This document shows, piece after piece, positions 1 through 8,604 of a DNA stretch of 46,817 nt. The DNA lies in contig JAAZAH010000272.1 in NCBI GenBank assembly GCA_012514415.1, positions 1 through 46,817 on the forward strand. The letters are read 5' to 3'. The notes below the pieces were generated by a model. That model did not search any database, had not been told where the DNA came from, and saw only the letters and a list, made by a program, of their open reading frames with translations. The position numbers and the translations under genes are program-made. This DNA is from Sandaracinaceae bacterium. GTDB lineage: Bacteria; Myxococcota_A; Polyangia; Polyangiales; Houyiibacteriaceae. Positions within the stretch are counted from its first letter, which is position 1; every line of letters starts with the position of its first letter.

Positions 1-220
1 CGTGCCGCTCCATATATTCCTGCGGTCCGCCGAGCCAACCCATCAGAAAAAGCGCGAACCGATGACGAAGCTCCGGCGTAATCCTTCCTTCGGCGTCGGT
101 TTCGTGCAGTGCCGTCAGCTCGGGCTCCTTGGACTCCATCACATCGTAGAACCGCTCGGCGAGAGCGAAGACGACCTCGCGGCCGCCGATCACATCAAAA
201 GGGCTCTCTTCATGCGTCAT
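1..220 (-). CDS. Group II truncated haemoglobin (N-terminal part, cut by window edge)
   Basis: The minus strand reads 73 complete codons from an ATG at 220 to the window edge. The visible part has the layout of group II (TrbO-like) truncated globins: an early FDVIGG motif, a RFYDVM helix-B segment with the tyrosine that in this family helps bind the haem ligand, an LHE segment, and the diagnostic FLMGWLGGPQEY stretch near residues 58-69. The proximal histidine region and the C-terminus lie outside the window. Family members bind O2 or NO in the cytoplasm and are often linked to oxygen or nitrosative stress; the specific role here is inference. The gene is divergent from the nagZ-like gene at 301, with about 80 bp between the starts. 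No strong ribosome binding site is visible. Confidence 0.85.
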   Translation of the reverse strand, partial: MTHEESPFDVIGGREVVFALAERFYDVMESKEPELTALHETDAEGRITPELRHRFALFLMGWLGGPQEYMERH

Positions 221-300
221 GTCGTGGCTCAGCCTGGATCGCTGACGCTTGAGTGTAAAGCCGGGCCGGATGAGCCCTTTGATCGCGCCCACTTTCCTCT

Positions 301-1383
301 ATGATCAATGCGATGACCCACACTCTCCGCCAGCTCGCGGGTTCGACCCTCGTTGCCGGGTTTCCAGCACTCGCTGCCCCGCCCGAAATCCTCGCGGACC
401 TCGCTCGATCCGAGCTCGCAGGTGTGATTTTATTCAAGCGCAACATCGGCGAGCCCGAAGAGATCATGCGGCTGAATACGTCCATCATCGAGGCCGCAGA
501 GTCGCCACCCATCATCGCCGTCGACCAAGAAGGGGGGAGGGTGGCGCGTCTCGGTCCGCCCGTCATCACCCTGCCGCCGATGCGCGCGCTCGGCAGGCTC
601 CGCGATCCGAAGTTGACCCGCGCTGTCGGACGCGTTCTCGGCTCCCAGCTCAGGGCGCTCGGGTTCTCCGTCGATTTTGCTCCCGTCCTCGATGTGGACA
701 CCAACCCGGCAAATCCCGTCATCGGTGATCGAGCCTTTTCGCATCTCGCGGAAATCGTAAAGGACCAAGCGCTCGCCTTCTCGGATGGTCTCCTCGAGTC
801 GGGCATTGCCAGTTGCGGCAAGCATTTCCCGGGGCATGGAGATACCGATCTGGACAGCCATCTCGCGCTCCCTGTCCTCAGACATTCGCGAGCACGCCTC
901 GATGCGGTCGAGCTCCTCCCATTTCGCGCCGCGCGGCGCCGCATCCCTTCCATCATGACGGCGCATGTCGTCTTTGAATCGCTTGATCCCGGCGTCCCAG
1001 CAACAATGAGCCGGCGGGTCATCACCGGACTTTTGCGGGAGGAGCTCGGTTACGACGGCTTGATCGTGAGCGACGATCTCGAGATGCGGGCTGTCTCCGA
1101 TCTTTACGGCATCGAGGAGAGCGCGGTCCGCGCGATTCGGGCTGGATGTGATCTCTTGCTTATCTGTTCAAGGTACGACGATCTGATCCTCGCCAAGGAG
1201 CGGCTGATCCGCGAGGGCGAGGCGGATTCCGCGTTTCGTGAGCGGCTCGAAGAGGCGGCGAGGCGAACGCTTGCCTTTCGAAAGCGCTTCGCTCCCTCAA
1301 TCGACGAAGAGGCATTTCTATGCTCGGTCCACGGCGAGGAGGCGGCTGCGCTCGAGGCGCGGCTCCTCGAGGCCAAGATCTAA
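301..1383 (+). CDS. nagZ: Beta-N-acetylhexosaminidase, glycoside hydrolase family 3
   Basis: The 360-residue protein matches the single-domain NagZ type of GH3 enzyme, which removes GlcNAc from GlcNAc-anhydromuramyl peptides during peptidoglycan recycling in the cytoplasm. Visible signatures are AGVILFKRN (about 40-48), VDQEGGRV (74-81), the substrate-binding KHFPGHGDT (174-182) containing the mobile His/Asp acid-base loop, and IVSDDLEM (255-262) containing the nucleophile Asp. No signal peptide is evident, which fits cytoplasmic recycling. The first ATG at 301 is used; the in-frame ATG at 313 is an alternative, and neither has a clear Shine-Dalgarno. It has no obvious operon partner: the globin is divergent upstream and 458 bp without a clear gene follows. 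Confidence 0.93.
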   Translation: MINAMTHTLRQLAGSTLVAGFPALAAPPEILADLARSELAGVILFKRNIGEPEEIMRLNTSIIEAAESPPIIAVDQEGGRVARLGPPVITLPPMRALGRLRDPKLTRAVGRVLGSQLRALGFSVDFAPVLDVDTNPANPVIGDRAFSHLAEIVKDQALAFSDGLLESGIASCGKHFPGHGDTDLDSHLALPVLRHSRARLDAVELLPFRAARRRIPSIMTAHVVFESLDPGVPATMSRRVITGLLREELGYDGLIVSDDLEMRAVSDLYGIEESAVRAIRAGCDLLLICSRYDDLILAKERLIREGEADSAFRERLEEAARRTLAFRKRFAPSIDEEAFLCSVHGEEAAALEARLLEAKI

Positions 1384-1841
1384 TCGAGCGAATGCCTCCT
1401 TGAACCGAGTGAGATCACACCGAAGACGGGCCCCTGGCCACTCGGCGCTCGATCGCCGTTCGATGCAGCGGCATTGACTCATGAAGCCGAGACTCCATAT
1501 TGTAGGCAACAGCTCAAGCCTTTTTCATAGGCAAGCGCATTTCGTCACGGTTCGTGCCCCGACGCTCCACTGAGTGGGGTTTGAGTGCGAATCGGGTGTT
1601 TGCCGCGAAAGGCCCGAACGGGTCTCGCCACGCGCCCGACTCTCCGCATGTCGAAGGCATCGTTTTGGATCGCTCTCTGGACCACGAGGAATGCAGCCCC
1701 GGCCGGGGTTCGGCCAAACTTTCAATCCCCATGCCCACGCCAAGCCGATTTGCTTCTTTGCGAAGCGAGCAATTGCAAGAAACACATCATCTTGCTAGAC
1801 ACGGCGACATTCTCACCTGACGTGGCACCTACATCGCCCTT
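1384..1841. other. 458-bp intergenic stretch without a convincing gene
   Basis: No convincing gene or RNA lies between nagZ and the poly(A) polymerase gene. Several short frames of 60-90 codons are open on both strands but have no recognisable protein features. A very small frame of about 31 codons begins at ATG 1481, and a short AGGC/GCCT hairpin followed by five T residues (1504-1525) could be a weak plus-strand terminator for nagZ. Base composition is close to the flanks. Confidence 0.4.
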
Positions 1842-3212
1842 ATGAAGCCATCACCTACGCGTCGCGTTTATGACGCCGACTTCGACGAAGACCGCGGACG
1901 AACAGTCCGGGCGCCGCGACGCTCTCAAATCCCGTCTCCAGCGATCTATCGCAGACCGCTCCCATCGGAATATCTCGATATCGACGCGGTCAAGGCGTTG
2001 CGACGTCTTTCGCGCCAAGGCTATACCGCGTATCTCGTCGGCGGTGGTGTTCGGGATCTGCTCCTTGGGAGGCGCCCTAAGGATTTCGATATCGCAACCG
2101 ATGCCCGGCCACCCGAGGTTCGCCGCATTTTTCGGAACTCGCGCGTCATCGGGCGCCGCTTTCGCCTCGTTCACATTCTCTATCCCGGCGGGAAAATTAT
2201 TGAATGCGCCACCTTCCGGCGCGATCCCGATTCCGGTTTCGAAATCCTTCCGTTTGAGGGTGCCAAGGGGCTCAATAACGTCTCACGCGGCGCGGTGCGG
2301 CTCGCCCCGCTTCGTCTCGAATACGACGATGAAGACGATCTCTTGATCCGACACGACAACCACTTCGGGCTACCGCACGAAGACGCGATTCGCCGCGATT
2401 TCACAATCAACGGACTCTTCTACAACCTCGAGCGGGGTGAGGTGATTGATTACGTCGGCGGGATGCCCGATCTCGAAAGGGGCGTCGTCCGGACGATCGG
2501 CGAACCCGGCGTTCGTTTTCGCGAAGATCCCGTTCGCATCCTTCGCGCGATTAAGTTTTCTGCGCGCCTCGATATGGGCATTGAGCGCAGTGTTTGTAAG
2601 GCGATGATCGAGCATCGCGCCGAGCTCCACAAAGCTGCAAAACCGCGCGTTCTCGAGGAGATCCTCCGCTTGATCCGCGGTGGGGCGGCGCATCGCTCGA
2701 TTTTTTTGGCGCTGGATCTCGGAGTGCTCGAGGAGATTCTCCCAAGCCTCGCGGCGAGTCTCGAATCGAGTCGGGAGCTGGCCGAGCATGTTTTTGGGAT
2801 GCTCACGATCATCGACGATCTTGCGGCTGCCGACGAGCTTCCGAGCGACGCCGTGCTCCTTGCCGCGCTCTTCAGCGGCGCCTATCAACTCGCCCTCGAA
2901 TCGGGGGATCTGAGCGCGGCCGATGCCGTGGCCGAGGCCCTGACCGAAGCGAACGAGCGACTCGTTCTCCCGCGAAGGTTGAGAGATCGGGTTACGACGC
3001 TGCTGTTGATCCAGCGACGGCTCCGGGCCGGAAAGATCGGAAACCTCGTCCATCGTGAGTTCTTCCCGGAGGCGGCGATGCTCTTTCGGATTTCACGCGA
3101 GGCGCGGGGCGAGTCCGTCCCCGACTGGGCGATCGAGCCGCCGAAGCCGAGTCCGAGCGCCGAGGGGGCTCGGCCGAAGCGGCGTCGCCGGCGTCGCCGC
3201 CCGCGCGATTGA
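1842..3212 (+). CDS. pcnB: Poly(A) polymerase / CCA-adding-type nucleotidyltransferase (PcnB-like)
   Basis: This 456-residue class II nucleotidyltransferase has the fold's signature VGGGVRDLLLG (66-76) followed by RPKDFDIATDA, in which the DFD pair (81-83) supplies the catalytic metal-binding aspartates. RIFRNSRVIGRRFRLVHI follows, as in the PcnB family, along with an RRDFTINGLFYN motif and an FREDPVRILRAIKFSARL motif of the RNA-binding neck. The RPKDFDIATDA form and an N-terminal extension of about 45 residues favour poly(A) polymerase (3'-adenylation of RNA for decay) over tRNA CCA transferase. The C-terminus ends in a strongly basic arginine cluster, often seen in bacterial PcnB. It converges on the gene ending at 3249 with only 36 bp between. 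A CCA-adding role cannot be excluded, and the window's only tRNA does not encode CCA. Confidence 0.88.
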   Translation: MKPSPTRRVYDADFDEDRGRTVRAPRRSQIPSPAIYRRPLPSEYLDIDAVKALRRLSRQGYTAYLVGGGVRDLLLGRRPKDFDIATDARPPEVRRIFRNSRVIGRRFRLVHILYPGGKIIECATFRRDPDSGFEILPFEGAKGLNNVSRGAVRLAPLRLEYDDEDDLLIRHDNHFGLPHEDAIRRDFTINGLFYNLERGEVIDYVGGMPDLERGVVRTIGEPGVRFREDPVRILRAIKFSARLDMGIERSVCKAMIEHRAELHKAAKPRVLEEILRLIRGGAAHRSIFLALDLGVLEEILPSLAASLESSRELAEHVFGMLTIIDDLAAADELPSDAVLLAALFSGAYQLALESGDLSAADAVAEALTEANERLVLPRRLRDRVTTLLLIQRRLRAGKIGNLVHREFFPEAAMLFRISREARGESVPDWAIEPPKPSPSAEGARPKRRRRRRRPRD

Positions 3213-3248
3213 GCGTCGAAGCCGTCGGGAAGCGACCGTTTGTATTCC

Positions 3249-4580
3249 TTAAGGCTCGGCCCGAGCTTGTTCGGGGCGCTCGAGGATGAAACGCGCCCGC
3301 CGTGCGACCGGGGGAGGGAGATCTTCATCCGGCCGCTCGAAACCGAGGGAGATGCCGATGAGCCGGATGCGATGCGCGCCCTCAGGAACGATGAAGGGGA
3401 CGAAGGCGCGGTGGTTCGAGCCCCCAGGAGGCGAGACGAAGCGGCGGAGCTCGCGGTTTTCTTCATCGAAGGCGAGGGCGGCGAGTGTGAACTGGAAACC
3501 GAACTCGCCATCGACCCAGCAGTTGAGCGCGTCTCCCTCTTCCAATCCCTCAAGGCGAAATTCCGCGTGAATCGCGCCGCCCGGTGCGACCCCGCGAGGG
3601 CTCGCGCCGGTATGGAATGAGTACATTCGGGGCCTGCCCCGCCGAAATGCATGAGGCGCCGGAATTGAGCGGAGCTCGGGCCGCGCAGCGTACTCACCGG
3701 TGAAGAGACGATCGATGGCGAGACCAACGAGGAGATCGGCGAATCGGTCCTGCTTCGCCTGAGCGATTGCTTCGAGCGCTTCCCAGAAATCCGGAGAGGC
3801 CCGAAGTGAGCTTCCGTCCCACGTGAGCTGCCGCGCGAGCGAAAGCACTTCGGCGGGGATGCGCCCCTCACCACCCCATCGCGCGTCGAGAACTAAAAGG
3901 AAGAGCACGCCGCCTGCGCCCTCGTGGAGCGATTCGGAGAAGGGGCCCTCTTCGGGAGCGAACTGCCACGCGTCGATGGCGTCCTCGCAGCCTGCGATTC
4001 CGAGGGTCTGGTATGTGATGAACGCGGAGAGGGCGCGGCGAATCCGCGGACTCTCCGCCGGATCGAGACCGAGGAGGGCGGCTTGGGCGTAGGCGTCGAC
4101 GACGCACGCGGGGATGAGACGCGGAGGGACATCGTTGCCCACGACACCATACGCCATCGCGGCGTCGAGAGAGGCGAGCGGATCGAGGCCATCGCTGCGC
4201 GCTTCTGCTCCGATGGGCTCGTCGACGAAATAAAGATCGAAGCCCTGAGTGCCGCCTCTTCCCCCATCTGGAATGGGCGGAGAAAACCCAAGTCGAAGGA
4301 GGACCTCGTGAGCGTGATCCAGCGCGCCGAGTACGGCCATGCGATCGCGGATGCGATGGGCTTCGCCGTGGAGGTGAAAGCGATCGTCGGCGGAAGAGGC
4401 GAGGTGTGGGGCTGCGGGGCGCGGGAAGATCACGGGGGCATCGACGATGGGCCCCGCCCAGATCCGATGACTGAACCCCGAAACCCAGCGCCTTAGCGGG
4501 CTGCTTCTCTCCTTTGGCTCGGCGATCGCGGCGGATAGCGCCAATATGACTGCAAAAAAGCTGAGAATAAATAGGCGCAT
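3249..4580 (-). CDS. Secreted protein of unknown function
   Basis: The 443-residue product begins with a clear signal peptide (about MRLFILSFFAVILALSAAIA), so it should be exported. I do not recognise the family. The middle (about 85-200) resembles in layout the secreted putative metalloprotease-like proteins of myxobacteria, with a predicted DLYFVDE strand and a helical segment ITYQTLGIAGCEDA followed by a SESLHEGAG stretch. No HExxH zinc motif is present, so protease activity is not supported. The C-terminal third is strand-rich and could be a beta-sandwich. It is transcribed away from the gene starting at 4692, sharing a divergent region of about 110 bp, and converges on pcnB. Confidence 0.7.
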   Translation of the reverse strand: MRLFILSFFAVILALSAAIAEPKERSSPLRRWVSGFSHRIWAGPIVDAPVIFPRPAAPHLASSADDRFHLHGEAHRIRDRMAVLGALDHAHEVLLRLGFSPPIPDGGRGGTQGFDLYFVDEPIGAEARSDGLDPLASLDAAMAYGVVGNDVPPRLIPACVVDAYAQAALLGLDPAESPRIRRALSAFITYQTLGIAGCEDAIDAWQFAPEEGPFSESLHEGAGGVLFLLVLDARWGGEGRIPAEVLSLARQLTWDGSSLRASPDFWEALEAIAQAKQDRFADLLVGLAIDRLFTGEYAARPELRSIPAPHAFRRGRPRMYSFHTGASPRGVAPGGAIHAEFRLEGLEEGDALNCWVDGEFGFQFTLAALAFDEENRELRRFVSPPGGSNHRAFVPFIVPEGAHRIRLIGISLGFERPDEDLPPPVARRARFILERPEQARAEP

Positions 4581-4638
4581 TCCGCAAAGGGGGATAGGAT
4601 CGGATTCGCGCGCCGTGAGGCCTAGATGCGCATAGGAT

Positions 4639-4667
4639 TTGACAGGCGCAAGGCTCGCGCCTTACAC
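4639..4667 (+). promoter_or_regulatory. Candidate sigma-70-type promoter for the 4692 gene
   Basis: A perfect TTGACA at 4639-4644 is followed, after 17 bp, by TTACAC at 4662-4667, a weak match to the -10 consensus. Transcription would start near 4674, just before the GTGGAG ribosome binding site at 4683-4688. This is why the upstream in-frame ATG at 4626 is rejected as the start of the next gene. Confidence 0.45.
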
Positions 4668-4691
4668 CCAAGAGACTCGCTTGTGGAGCTC

Positions 4692-5225
4692 ATGATGGCG
4701 CCTACACCTGACCTCTCCGGTACCCTGAAGTTTGAACTCTCTTCGGGCACTATAACACTCGACGCCGAGCAGCGCGTCTTGCTCTTTCCGGCCGAGCTCC
4801 TTGCGCCGCTGTCGGCCACTGAGGCAGGGCTTGCGTCGCTCCGTTCTTTCGGGGTTTCACTCGGGGCGGCGGCGCGATCCATGGGCGCGGCTTCACCCGA
4901 AGAGGCCGTCACTTCCCTATCTGCGCAGCTCGCCCGTGCCGGCTTCGGACGCATCGGCCTCGAGCGCTGGGGGGCGCTCCTCGCGGTTCGCTTCGCTGGT
5001 GCGCCCGATACGCTGACTCAAGAAGCGCAGGTCGCCTTTCTCGAAGGTTTGATGAACGGCATCAGCGAGCGAGAGAGCGCGCTTTACTATGTTGAGGATC
5101 GTTTCCTCGTCCTCGATCCGTCGGTTGCCGCCGCCCTTCGGGAGCGCGGCGCGCGAGGTGAATTCCAGAGGCTTAGCGAAGTGATCGCGGCGCTCGTCCA
5201 GCGGAAGGACGGGAGGATCTCATGA
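4692..5225 (+). CDS. Unknown protein, possibly V4R/haem-NO-binding-like fold
   Basis: The start is set at the tandem ATG ATG (4692/4695) because GTGGAG lies 3-6 bases upstream and a candidate promoter overlaps the longer frame. The 177-residue protein is not clearly recognised. The order of elements (a short strand, the VLLFPAELLAPL segment, an LGAAARSMG helix, a LERWGALLAVRF strand, then FLEGLMNGI) is reminiscent of the 4-vinyl reductase (V4R) small-molecule-binding domain, but the cysteines typical of many V4R proteins are absent. It overlaps the next gene by ATGA, so the two are probably co-translated and may form a pair. Functional assignment is low confidence. Confidence 0.7.
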   Translation: MMAPTPDLSGTLKFELSSGTITLDAEQRVLLFPAELLAPLSATEAGLASLRSFGVSLGAAARSMGAASPEEAVTSLSAQLARAGFGRIGLERWGALLAVRFAGAPDTLTQEAQVAFLEGLMNGISERESALYYVEDRFLVLDPSVAAALRERGARGEFQRLSEVIAALVQRKDGRIS

Positions 5226-5773
5226 ACGTAGAGATCGACAAGCAGGTCGAAAAGCTCGAAGCGCTCCTTGGGCGCATTCAGAAGAATCGGGGCCTGCCTC
5301 GCGAGCCGCAGGCCAGGGGCCTCGGCGCGATCGGTGGACTTGGTATCAAGAGTGATGCGCGCCAGGCTGCGGAGTCCGAGCTCGCGCCGTCCGCATCATC
5401 GATCGAAGCGGCCGTTCAAAGCTCCTCCGCAGCAACGGATGTGGCTCCTGCAAGAAAAGCGCAGCCACCGGCTCCTCAACCCGTCGCGCCGCCGGCTTCT
5501 TCTTTGGCTGCCGAGCCCGAGCCGCTCCCGCTGACGGCGCTTTCAAGTCCTCCGCCTCCGGCGGCTGCGCCCGTTGAACAGGCAGGCCCATCGCTCGAGG
5601 CCATGCCCGCACCGGAGAAGCTCGAGGAGCCCTCCATGCCCGAGGCCATCGAAAGTGCGCCGCTTGAGGCGAAGGGGCCGATCGCAATTTCAGAGGGAGC
5701 GTTAGAACCGGCTCGCCCTTCGAGCTTCGAAGCGCTAATAGAGGCCAGCCTCTCATTACGTCTTCGCAGCTAA
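5222..5773 (+). CDS. Pro/Ala-rich, mostly disordered unknown protein
   Basis: The ATG at 5222 overlaps the upstream stop (ATGA), indicating translational coupling. The 183-residue product has a short charged amphipathic N-terminus (about residues 1-26, able to form a coiled coil), then about 130 residues rich in Pro, Ala, Ser and Glu that should be disordered, and a short hydrophobic/charged tail. No enzyme motif is visible. Such a layout suits an adaptor or interaction partner of the protein encoded just upstream. It ends 12 bp before coaX, so the three genes may form one operon. Confidence 0.65.
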   Translation: MNVEIDKQVEKLEALLGRIQKNRGLPREPQARGLGAIGGLGIKSDARQAAESELAPSASSIEAAVQSSSAATDVAPARKAQPPAPQPVAPPASSLAAEPEPLPLTALSSPPPPAAAPVEQAGPSLEAMPAPEKLEEPSMPEAIESAPLEAKGPIAISEGALEPARPSSFEALIEASLSLRLRS

Positions 5774-5785
5774 CCAGGCCGAATC

Positions 5786-6550
5786 ATGCTCTTCGTCGTC
5801 GACGTCGGAAATACTCACACCGTGTTGGGTGTCTACGACGGCACCCGCCTCATCCACGATTTTCGCATCGAGACCTCCAAGGGTCGAACTGCCGACGAGA
5901 CGCAGATCCTCCTGACGAGCCTCCTGCCCATTGCCGGAATCGATCGCCAAGAAGTTCGCGCGAGCATTGTCGCATCGGTCGTGCCCGCACTCACCGATAC
6001 GCTCTGCGAAGCGATCGACCGAACGTTCGATCACGAGCCGCTCATCGTCGGACCCGGCATTAAGACCGGGATGCCGATCCTCTACGAGAATCCGCGAGAG
6101 GTCGGTGCCGATCGCATTGTAAACGCCGTGGCGGCCTACGAACGCGTCCGTGACGCGGTGATCGTGGTCGATTTTGGGACGGCGACGACCTTCGATTGCA
6201 TCTCGGCAAAGGGCGAGTACCTAGGAGGCTCGATCGCGCCGGGGATGGCGATCAGTGCGCATGCGCTCTTTACGAACGCTGCGCGTCTTCCTCGCACCGA
6301 GATCGCCAAGCCACCTCGCGCCATCGGGCGAAATACGATCCACTCGATGCAGAGCGGAATCGTCTATGGCTATGTCGGGCTCATCGAAGGAATGGTCGAT
6401 CGCTTGGCTGCAGAGATGGGCGGAGTGACCTCCGTGATCGCCACCGGTGGTTTTTCGCAGCTCATCGCGGATGAGACGGAGATGATCGATGAAGTTGACG
6501 ATCTTCTCACCCTCGAGGGCCTTCGAATCATCTATGAGCGCAATCGCTGA
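5786..6550 (+). CDS. coaX: Type III pantothenate kinase
   Basis: The 254-residue protein is a full-length CoaX, which phosphorylates pantothenate in the first step of coenzyme A synthesis in the cytoplasm. Visible ASKHA-fold signatures are the phosphate-binding VDVGNTHTVLGVYD (residues 5-18), PREVGADRIVNAVAA with the pantothenate-binding GADR, VVDFGTATTFD with the second phosphate loop, and the LGGSIAPG and ATGGFS motifs. Type III kinases need a monovalent cation and are not feedback-inhibited by CoA. The usual neighbour birA is absent here; it follows two genes of unknown function. It converges closely (11 bp) on the gene ending at 6562. Confidence 0.95.
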   Translation: MLFVVDVGNTHTVLGVYDGTRLIHDFRIETSKGRTADETQILLTSLLPIAGIDRQEVRASIVASVVPALTDTLCEAIDRTFDHEPLIVGPGIKTGMPILYENPREVGADRIVNAVAAYERVRDAVIVVDFGTATTFDCISAKGEYLGGSIAPGMAISAHALFTNAARLPRTEIAKPPRAIGRNTIHSMQSGIVYGYVGLIEGMVDRLAAEMGGVTSVIATGGFSQLIADETEMIDEVDDLLTLEGLRIIYERNR

Positions 6551-6561
6551 GCGCCCTTTTA

Positions 6562-8442
6562 TCAGGGCCTCCGCACAAAGAGCTGGTAGAAGTATTTTCC
6601 TCGACCGCGTCGCGCTGTGATCTCGAAGCGCAGATCGCGCGTCTGCTCTTGGCAATGGCGGATGGATGGGAACGCGTTTCGCGAGCTATCGCCGGCGATG
6701 CGCTTCTCACCGTCAAAAAGCGTGAGATCTAGATCGCTGATGAACTCGTCGCCGACCGCGACCAGCGCATAACATGCCCCTGCTTCGAGTCGAAGGGGAT
6801 GCGCGATCCGTTCGCCCTCACGGTGAAGTGTGCCGATGGAGGAGTCGAGGAGGAGGCTGGGCTCGTACGCTTCGAGGTCGAGGAGATGGCTCATCTCGGC
6901 GAGACGAAGATAGAGCACCCCCTCGAGTCCGAAGGGGCCTCGCACACCACGAGGCCAAGTGAAGAGGCCAAGTTTCAGCTTTCCGCCGCCCCGCGCGAGC
7001 GTCACGCCGATGCGGATCGTCTCGTCCTTTTCGCTCGGAGTGGGACAAAAGCGAACGGTGGCGCTTTGGGCTCCTTCGAGATCGCGATCGAGGATGCCTC
7101 CGGCGGAATCGCGGGCAGTAAGCACCAGACGCGCAACGCCCGCGTCTCCGGCGACGAGGACCGCATAACAATGCCCGCCCCTTACCCGAAATTCATACTC
7201 GCGGCTTTCGCCTTCATCGAGACGCCCTCCATCTCGAGGATCGCCTCCGTGGTAACCACGCGCGATGAGATCGGCACGCCTCATGGCATAGCTTTCGTCG
7301 AGCCCTGCTCCCTCGCTCGATTGCTGGTCGATGATGTCCGATCGCACGGCGGCGTGTCTGCTCGATCCTTTTGTGCGGGGCACGCCATGCGCTCCGGCTG
7401 AGTGCGCACTGCGCTCTTGTGCGTTCCCATCGCCTCTCCGCGCCCTTTCGGAGGACGAGGCATCCCGTGCGCCGCTCGAGTTGGTGGCCGAACCTTGGGC
7501 GCGTGCGGAGACGCCCGACTCATTCGGTCGCGTCTGCCAACCCGCGATAAAGATCGGCCCCGATCCCTTCAAGAGCCTCGCCCTCAAGATTAGCGGCTCT
7601 TCCTCGATGGGGCAGAGGCGAACGATCGAGTCTCTTCGCCGATCGGGATCGCTCACCACTTCGATCTCGTCGGGTCCTAAGATCGATGCGTGGGTATCTT
7701 CCACACCGCGCCCAGCGAATGTCGCAAAAACATAACAGCGGTCGCCCTTGAGGTTGAGGCGAAAATCCCGGGCTTGGGCCTCCGAGAAACGCACGCCTCG
7801 GGCCTCGCCAATCGAATGAAAGCCGTCCTTTTCGAGCGATTCACCAAGCACTTCAATGCGTCTTCGCGTGGTGGGATCGAGCGCGCTCGCCTCGGCAGGT
7901 GATTCGGCCTTGGCGGGCTCCTTCCAAAATTCCTCGCTGAGCTCGGCGCGATAACTGCTCGGGACGTTGAAGAGGGCGAAGTAAACATTCCCCTTTCCCG
8001 CGCTCACTTGGAAGCGGGCAGTGTGTGGCCCAGGCTCAGGGGGACAGTACCGAACGTTCGGATGGGGACCTTGACGCAGATCGCTTGCGACGACGCGGCC
8101 GCGTGGCGAGAGCAAGCTGAGGTTCAAATCGGCGCCACCCGAGCTGAGCCCAACGAGGAGGACGCAGCGAGACGTGCTGAGTTCGAAGCGATGCGTGAAG
8201 ACCTCGGGCGCACTGAGATCCCGCTTCAAGTAGACCTTGTCGACAAGCGCTCCGCCGCGCGCGCGGACGAAGGGGATGAGCCGCGCGATCTCCGTCTCTG
8301 GATTGAGGATGCGCGGAGAGCCTTCGGATGAAGCGCGTTCATGCGATGTTTCGGGTTGTCTCTGCGCGTGGGCGCCCATGCCGACCGCTTCGAGAGCGAA
8401 GGCGAGGAGCAGCAGGGCGATGGATAGAGAAAGCGATCGCAT
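6562..8442 (-). CDS. Secreted protein with four Cys-paired beta-sandwich-like repeats
   Basis: The 626-residue product starts with a signal peptide when read from ATG 8442; a GTG at 8466 would add eight residues. After the signal, four similar segments of roughly 90-110 residues can be aligned by eye. Each has a C-[YV]-x-L-V strand, a glycine-containing turn, an L-x-L strand, a second cysteine in an R-x-C-P context, and a closing G-x-G-x-Y/F-x-F motif. One cysteine pair per repeat suggests a disulfide in an exported beta-sandwich, resembling bacterial pre-peptidase C-terminal (PPC)-like domains. A low-complexity Ser/Gly/Ala linker separates repeats two and three. No catalytic domain is visible, so a structural or binding role at the cell surface is inferred. 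It is the downstream neighbour of the FHA gene. Confidence 0.78.
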   Translation of the reverse strand: MRSLSLSIALLLLAFALEAVGMGAHAQRQPETSHERASSEGSPRILNPETEIARLIPFVRARGGALVDKVYLKRDLSAPEVFTHRFELSTSRCVLLVGLSSGGADLNLSLLSPRGRVVASDLRQGPHPNVRYCPPEPGPHTARFQVSAGKGNVYFALFNVPSSYRAELSEEFWKEPAKAESPAEASALDPTTRRRIEVLGESLEKDGFHSIGEARGVRFSEAQARDFRLNLKGDRCYVFATFAGRGVEDTHASILGPDEIEVVSDPDRRRDSIVRLCPIEEEPLILRARLLKGSGPIFIAGWQTRPNESGVSARAQGSATNSSGARDASSSERARRGDGNAQERSAHSAGAHGVPRTKGSSRHAAVRSDIIDQQSSEGAGLDESYAMRRADLIARGYHGGDPRDGGRLDEGESREYEFRVRGGHCYAVLVAGDAGVARLVLTARDSAGGILDRDLEGAQSATVRFCPTPSEKDETIRIGVTLARGGGKLKLGLFTWPRGVRGPFGLEGVLYLRLAEMSHLLDLEAYEPSLLLDSSIGTLHREGERIAHPLRLEAGACYALVAVGDEFISDLDLTLFDGEKRIAGDSSRNAFPSIRHCQEQTRDLRFEITARRGRGKYFYQLFVRRP

Positions 8443-8604
8443 GAGACTCAAGATGAACGCATCCACTGAGGGCGCGATTCATCGAAGTGTAGACGATCGC
8501 TCGGACACCTTCCTCAAGCCCCACCAAGAAGAAACTCAGTCGATCAAAGGGCTGAGGCCTCGCGTAGCGAAGAACGTTTCGCGCTTCGACGGGCTTGGTC
8601 GGGG

